The notes below the pieces were generated by a model that saw only the letters and a list, made by a program, of their open reading frames with translations, was not told the origin of the DNA and made no database searches. A DNA stretch of 64,000 nucleotides from Veillonella nakazawae (GTDB taxonomy: Bacteria > Bacillota > Negativicutes > Veillonellales > Veillonellaceae), in assembly GCF_013393365.1 (NCBI RefSeq), contig NZ_AP022321.1, positions 147,001 through 211,000 of the forward strand. Reading direction: 5' to 3'. Positions within the stretch are counted from its first letter, which is position 1. The number at the start of each line of letters is the position of its first letter. Shown piece by piece: positions 61,065 to 64,000 of the stretch. The position numbers and the translations under genes were made by a program.

Positions 61065-61124
61065 AGGTTAGTTAGTTTAGTTATGTGTTATATGACTGGA
61101 TAACCGGTTATGAAAGGGGAATGA

Positions 61125-61415
61125 TTAGCCGTTTGTAGATTCGGAACGTTGATGTTGTTCACTACGTTTAGCAGTGGCATTTTTATCATGTTTTTCACGT
61201 TCAGAAATTTTGTGTTTTCTATATTTCTTTTGATCTGCTTTGAACCATGGATGAGCACTGCTGTCTACTGTACCATCATCGTTTTTTTCCATGCGATGGT
61301 TCTCACCGATTTTGAAGTGGTAATCTTTAGCTTGTGCCACATTGGCACCAATGCCTACTGTTAAGAATGCTGCCAAGCTGGCCATAGCTACTACTTTAGT
61401 CAATTTAGCGTTCAT
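61125..61415 (-). CDS. small exported basic protein, 96 aa
   Basis: A signal peptide of about 29 residues (MNAKLTKVVAMASLAAFLTV, cleavage near AQAK) leads a very hydrophilic mature region rich in lysine, histidine and glutamate (YHFKIGENHRMEKNDDGTVD; later RKHKISEREKHDKNATAKR). There is no recognisable domain; the histidine-rich make-up might bind metals, but that is a guess. TAGGAGA lies before the ATG. Single gene, divergent from the DUF805 cluster. Confidence 0.75.
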   Translation of the reverse strand: MNAKLTKVVAMASLAAFLTVGIGANVAQAKDYHFKIGENHRMEKNDDGTVDSSAHPWFKADQKKYRKHKISEREKHDKNATAKRSEQHQRSESTNG

Positions 61416-61581
61416 AAGTATTATCTCCTATACAAACTTAATTGCACGAATTTTAGTTGTAAAAAATATATTATTAGTATAGGTAAAATTAATGAAGAAA
61501 AAATGAAGTGAGAGCCTTGATGAAGCATAGTATAATAGGATTATCTAAGTTTGTATAATATCTAAATATAGTAGGAGATTT

Positions 61582-62505
61582 ATGAAGCAGAGAGTATATG
61601 AAATCCTCTATCGCGAGCTAGTAGAAAACTATGCAAATGGTAAAGGACGAACAACGACAGCCGATTTTTGGCTTACCATAAGTGCTATGACCTTTGTATA
61701 CGGTCTAGTTACATTCATAACAGGTCTTGCTACCTTCATTCCTTATGGATTTCTATATGCTATATCCTTAGGGGGCGGCGTATTGACTGCATTGACGGTA
61801 GTATTAACATTGCCGACTATTATGCTAGTAGCAAGACGGTTGCGTGATTCCAACAATGATCCAACATTGATGATCCTTGTCTTCGTTCCTATTTTAGGAT
61901 GGTTGGTTTTGCTGTACCTATTATGTAAGCGGTCGGCTCCAACGCAAGAAGTAAACGTAACTAATGAACAAATATCTGCAGAACCAAGTATAAAGGAAAA
62001 GAAATCAATTTCGGGTGTCTTCATCGTGGCTATCCTTGTTTTAGGTTGGGTTACTAGCAGTATAGGGACATCTATGATGGGGCATAATTATATGGTAGAA
62101 GAAACAGCCTTTGGGAACTTGGGGCAGGGGGCTTTCACCAAAAAAGTAAATCGTTTACTACGTAGTGATTCTGCTACAACAGAAGGTTATCTAGTTGTGA
62201 AAGAGTATTACCAAGCACTTGCGAATGGGGATTATCATAGTGCGTATCGAGAATTGAGTAGTCGTGAAATGGAACGATATGGCACCTTTGATCTTTGGCA
62301 ACAGGCTAAGGCGAAGGAACAACGTTCTGCTGTAGAATCTATACAATTAGACTATGTATCTCAAGATATTGATGATGATGTAATTGTGGATTATATCGGA
62401 TATAGAGTGGACTTTGTAGATAAAAGACCATCTATGTTAGTACGTTTATATAGTGTGGGTAACGGTTGGAAAATCGTTGGTTTTGAAGAGTTTGAGGAGG
62501 ACTAG
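61582..62505 (+). CDS. DUF805 membrane protein with extracytoplasmic NTF2-like C-terminal domain
   Basis: 307 aa. The first 115 residues hold four membrane helices and the DUF805 pattern (DFWLTISAMTFVYGL, VARRLRDSNNDPTLMILVFV). A fifth helix (about 145-165) precedes a soluble domain with YLVVKEYYQALANGDYHSAY and SREMERYGTFDLWQQAKAKE, resembling SnoaL/NTF2-like or DUF4878 lipocalin-type domains used as periplasmic sensors. AGGAGA is just before the ATG. First of three DUF805 genes; the next begins two bases after its stop. Confidence 0.75.
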   Translation: MKQRVYEILYRELVENYANGKGRTTTADFWLTISAMTFVYGLVTFITGLATFIPYGFLYAISLGGGVLTALTVVLTLPTIMLVARRLRDSNNDPTLMILVFVPILGWLVLLYLLCKRSAPTQEVNVTNEQISAEPSIKEKKSISGVFIVAILVLGWVTSSIGTSMMGHNYMVEETAFGNLGQGAFTKKVNRLLRSDSATTEGYLVVKEYYQALANGDYHSAYRELSSREMERYGTFDLWQQAKAKEQRSAVESIQLDYVSQDIDDDVIVDYIGYRVDFVDKRPSMLVRLYSVGNGWKIVGFEEFEED

Positions 62506-62506
62506 T

Positions 62507-63076
62507 ATGGCATCTGTAAATGTATATGATTTAAACTATACCGATGCCTTCGTGCTAGGCATCAAAAACTACGCCAATTTTAAAGGTCGTGCAAGCCGTA
62601 GTGAATACTGGCGATTCATGGCTGGAATGATGATGGTTCAAGGAACACTAGGGGTAGTGGCCATTCTTTGTAAAGGTATTGGTCTTTATAACTTCGAGTC
62701 TATTATTGATACGATTAGGTTGTTAGTCACTTTATTTTTCGTGATTCCCAATATCGCCATCACAACGCGACGTATGCATGATATTGGCCGTAGCGGCTGG
62801 ACTCAACTGATTTCCTTTATTCCCATTATAGGCTTCTTTATATTCTTGAACTATGAATTGAAACGAGGCGATGAAGGCGAGAATGGTTACGGTGAAAGAA
62901 CTGCCTATATACCTATTACTAGGAATATAAGTGAATCTACAGGGCTTGAAGCAACTCCATCTCGAAAACAAGACTGGGTTATGGGCATTACCATCTTTGT
63001 TCTTAAATCCATCGTCTTTGGTGATACTATCGGTGATATATTATGGTATGGCATTAATGCCAATGGCTACATATAG
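62507..63076 (+). CDS. DUF805 family membrane protein
   Basis: 189 aa from the ATG at 62507 (GAGGAGG nine bases ahead, inside the previous gene). It carries the characteristic start FKGRASRSEYWRF, four membrane helices, and ITTRRMHDIGRSGWTQLISF with the conserved RRLHD-x-GRSGW type motif and FIPIIGFFIFL. DUF805 proteins are small inner-membrane proteins of unknown function, often near phage or stress genes. It is closely packed with the upstream DUF805 gene. Confidence 0.85.
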   Translation: MASVNVYDLNYTDAFVLGIKNYANFKGRASRSEYWRFMAGMMMVQGTLGVVAILCKGIGLYNFESIIDTIRLLVTLFFVIPNIAITTRRMHDIGRSGWTQLISFIPIIGFFIFLNYELKRGDEGENGYGERTAYIPITRNISESTGLEATPSRKQDWVMGITIFVLKSIVFGDTIGDILWYGINANGYI

Positions 63077-63294
63077 TAATAACCTGTATCAAATAGCATA
63101 CTTATTATTTTATTTTATAAAAGTTTAACAACTCCTTTATAGACAATATAACACTTTGTAGTAAAATGAAATCAAGATGAATTTAAAAATATAGATATGG
63201 TTACGTTACAACATATCTAAGTTACTATATGTGTTAAGAACAACAGGACTTTATGAGCTTCACTGTTTCCTGCTGTGAATGGAAGGAGTTTAGT

Positions 63295-63930
63295 ATGAGA
63301 CCTTGTCCCTATTGTGGACACGAGGTGTTAAAAAGTGAACGATACTGTCCAAACTGTGGACGTATTCGTAAAGCACCCATTTCGTTAGATAAATATAGTC
63401 TAGGCATGATTGAAAACTTTAAACAATGTTTTGTTTATAAATACGCTGACTTTGAAGGGCGTGCCAGTCGTAGTGAATATTGGAATTTCTTTTTGGTGTA
63501 TCAATTGCTATTTGTAGCTATTTTATTTACTTGTGCATTCTTGAGCTATATCAGTCCGCTCTCTAGTGTGGTTGGCGTTGGTTTCGGGCTAGTCATTCTT
63601 GTACTTATGTCCGTCGTTATGGTCATCCCTAGCGTAGCTGTTGCAGTACGACGCTTGCACGATCAAGGCCGTTCTGGCGGACTTGTCTTTGTGGGCCTCG
63701 TTCCTGTTATTGGTACAATTATATTGTTAGTGTTAATGGCTCTTCCTGGTGAAAGCCATACAAACCGTTTTGGATTACCAACAGGGCACGTTATCCTTAC
63801 AAAACAAATGGCTCATGAAATTGGCTTAATAGATGCTACACCTACCACAGGCCTTACAGCAGGATTACTATGTGCAATCTTTGTGCTGTGGTTCCTGGTA
63901 GATCGATTACTAACAACAAGTGTGATGTAA
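63295..63930 (+). CDS. DUF805 membrane protein with N-terminal zinc ribbon
   Basis: 211 aa from the ATG at 63295 (AAGGAG nine bases ahead). A zinc ribbon (CPYCG at residue 4 and CPNCG at about 20) precedes the DUF805 core: FEGRASRSEYWNFF, four helices and AVRRLHDQGRSGGLVFVGLV. Function unknown. The third DUF805 gene in a row; it has an own 218-base upstream gap. Confidence 0.85.
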   Translation: MRPCPYCGHEVLKSERYCPNCGRIRKAPISLDKYSLGMIENFKQCFVYKYADFEGRASRSEYWNFFLVYQLLFVAILFTCAFLSYISPLSSVVGVGFGLVILVLMSVVMVIPSVAVAVRRLHDQGRSGGLVFVGLVPVIGTIILLVLMALPGESHTNRFGLPTGHVILTKQMAHEIGLIDATPTTGLTAGLLCAIFVLWFLVDRLLTTSVM

Positions 63931-63937
63931 AAATGAC

Positions 63938-63978
63938 AACTCTCCTTATAGCTTCACTATAGGGAGAGTTTCTTTTTT
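63938..63978 (+). terminator. terminator of the third DUF805 gene
   Basis: AACTCTCCTTATAG pairs with CTATAGGGAGAGTT around CTTCA (one mismatch), followed by a T-rich tail. Confidence 0.88.
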
Positions 63979-64000
63979 AGTTAATTTAGATGTCTATTTA

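Overview
The window looks like chromosomal DNA of a Veillonella-type bacterium (Negativicutes: low-GC Firmicutes relatives that have an outer membrane). Three things point there. Firmicutes-style strong ribosome binding sites and a T-box occur together with outer-membrane features (an SLH/OmpM-type porin end, an SLH-like exported protein, an AsmA-like envelope protein). There are anaerobe genes (HydE maturase, a DcuC-type carrier, CstA). Base composition is AT-rich throughout. The genus is an inference from protein character, not from a database match.

Layout. 1-1.7 kb: porin 3' end and a small hypothetical. 1.7-6.7 kb (minus): a ribose operon rbsK-rbsD-rbsA-rbsC-rbsB with a structured repeat inside it. 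6.9-7.6 kb: an NAD(P)-binding protein. 7.65-15.9 kb: an accessory island with a possible structured RNA, hsdM-hsdS-hsdR (type I restriction-modification) and a Phd/ParE toxin-antitoxin pair; a ~68-bp imperfect direct repeat brackets the hsd genes. 16-19.1 kb: an ECF transporter (S-like/ATPase fusion, second ATPase, EcfT). 19.1-19.45 kb: a compact locus that I read as an Fst/par-like type I toxin-antitoxin system. 19.5-28 kb: acetyltransferase, PHP phosphatase, a broken hisF-like gene, cstA, exported proteins and an AsmA-like protein. 28.1-30.5 kb: a very AT-rich array of small membrane proteins containing an exact 408-bp-period tandem duplication. 30.7-34 kb: queF, a membrane protein, cysK-cysE and tRNA-Ser(GCU). 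34.3-45.3 kb: an SLH-like protein, mntH, yaaA, hydE, an EF-G-like GTPase, two DMT permeases and a frameshifted fic gene. 45.4-49.5 kb: two M20-type amidohydrolases with a DcuC-type carrier. 49.7-53.2 kb (minus): an MFS exporter and a long Sel1/TPR-like protein. 53.3-61 kb: the trp operon (T-box, trpE-G, two structured repeats, trpD, a trpC-trpF fusion, trpB, trpA). 61.1-64 kb: a small exported protein and three DUF805 membrane proteins.

Most interesting items: (1) the 19.1-19.4 kb locus, where a 31-codon hydrophobic peptide gene and a short convergent RNA share one bidirectional terminator and two direct-repeat blocks, the architecture of plasmid par/Fst type I systems; (2) a three-copy family of structured elements with a conserved core and unrelated but self-complementary outer arms, all inside operons; (3) a possible ~290-nt structured RNA ahead of hsdM; (4) the 408-bp tandem array, which resembles a diversified immunity-gene array. 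All functional statements rest on reading the sequence; no searches were run.
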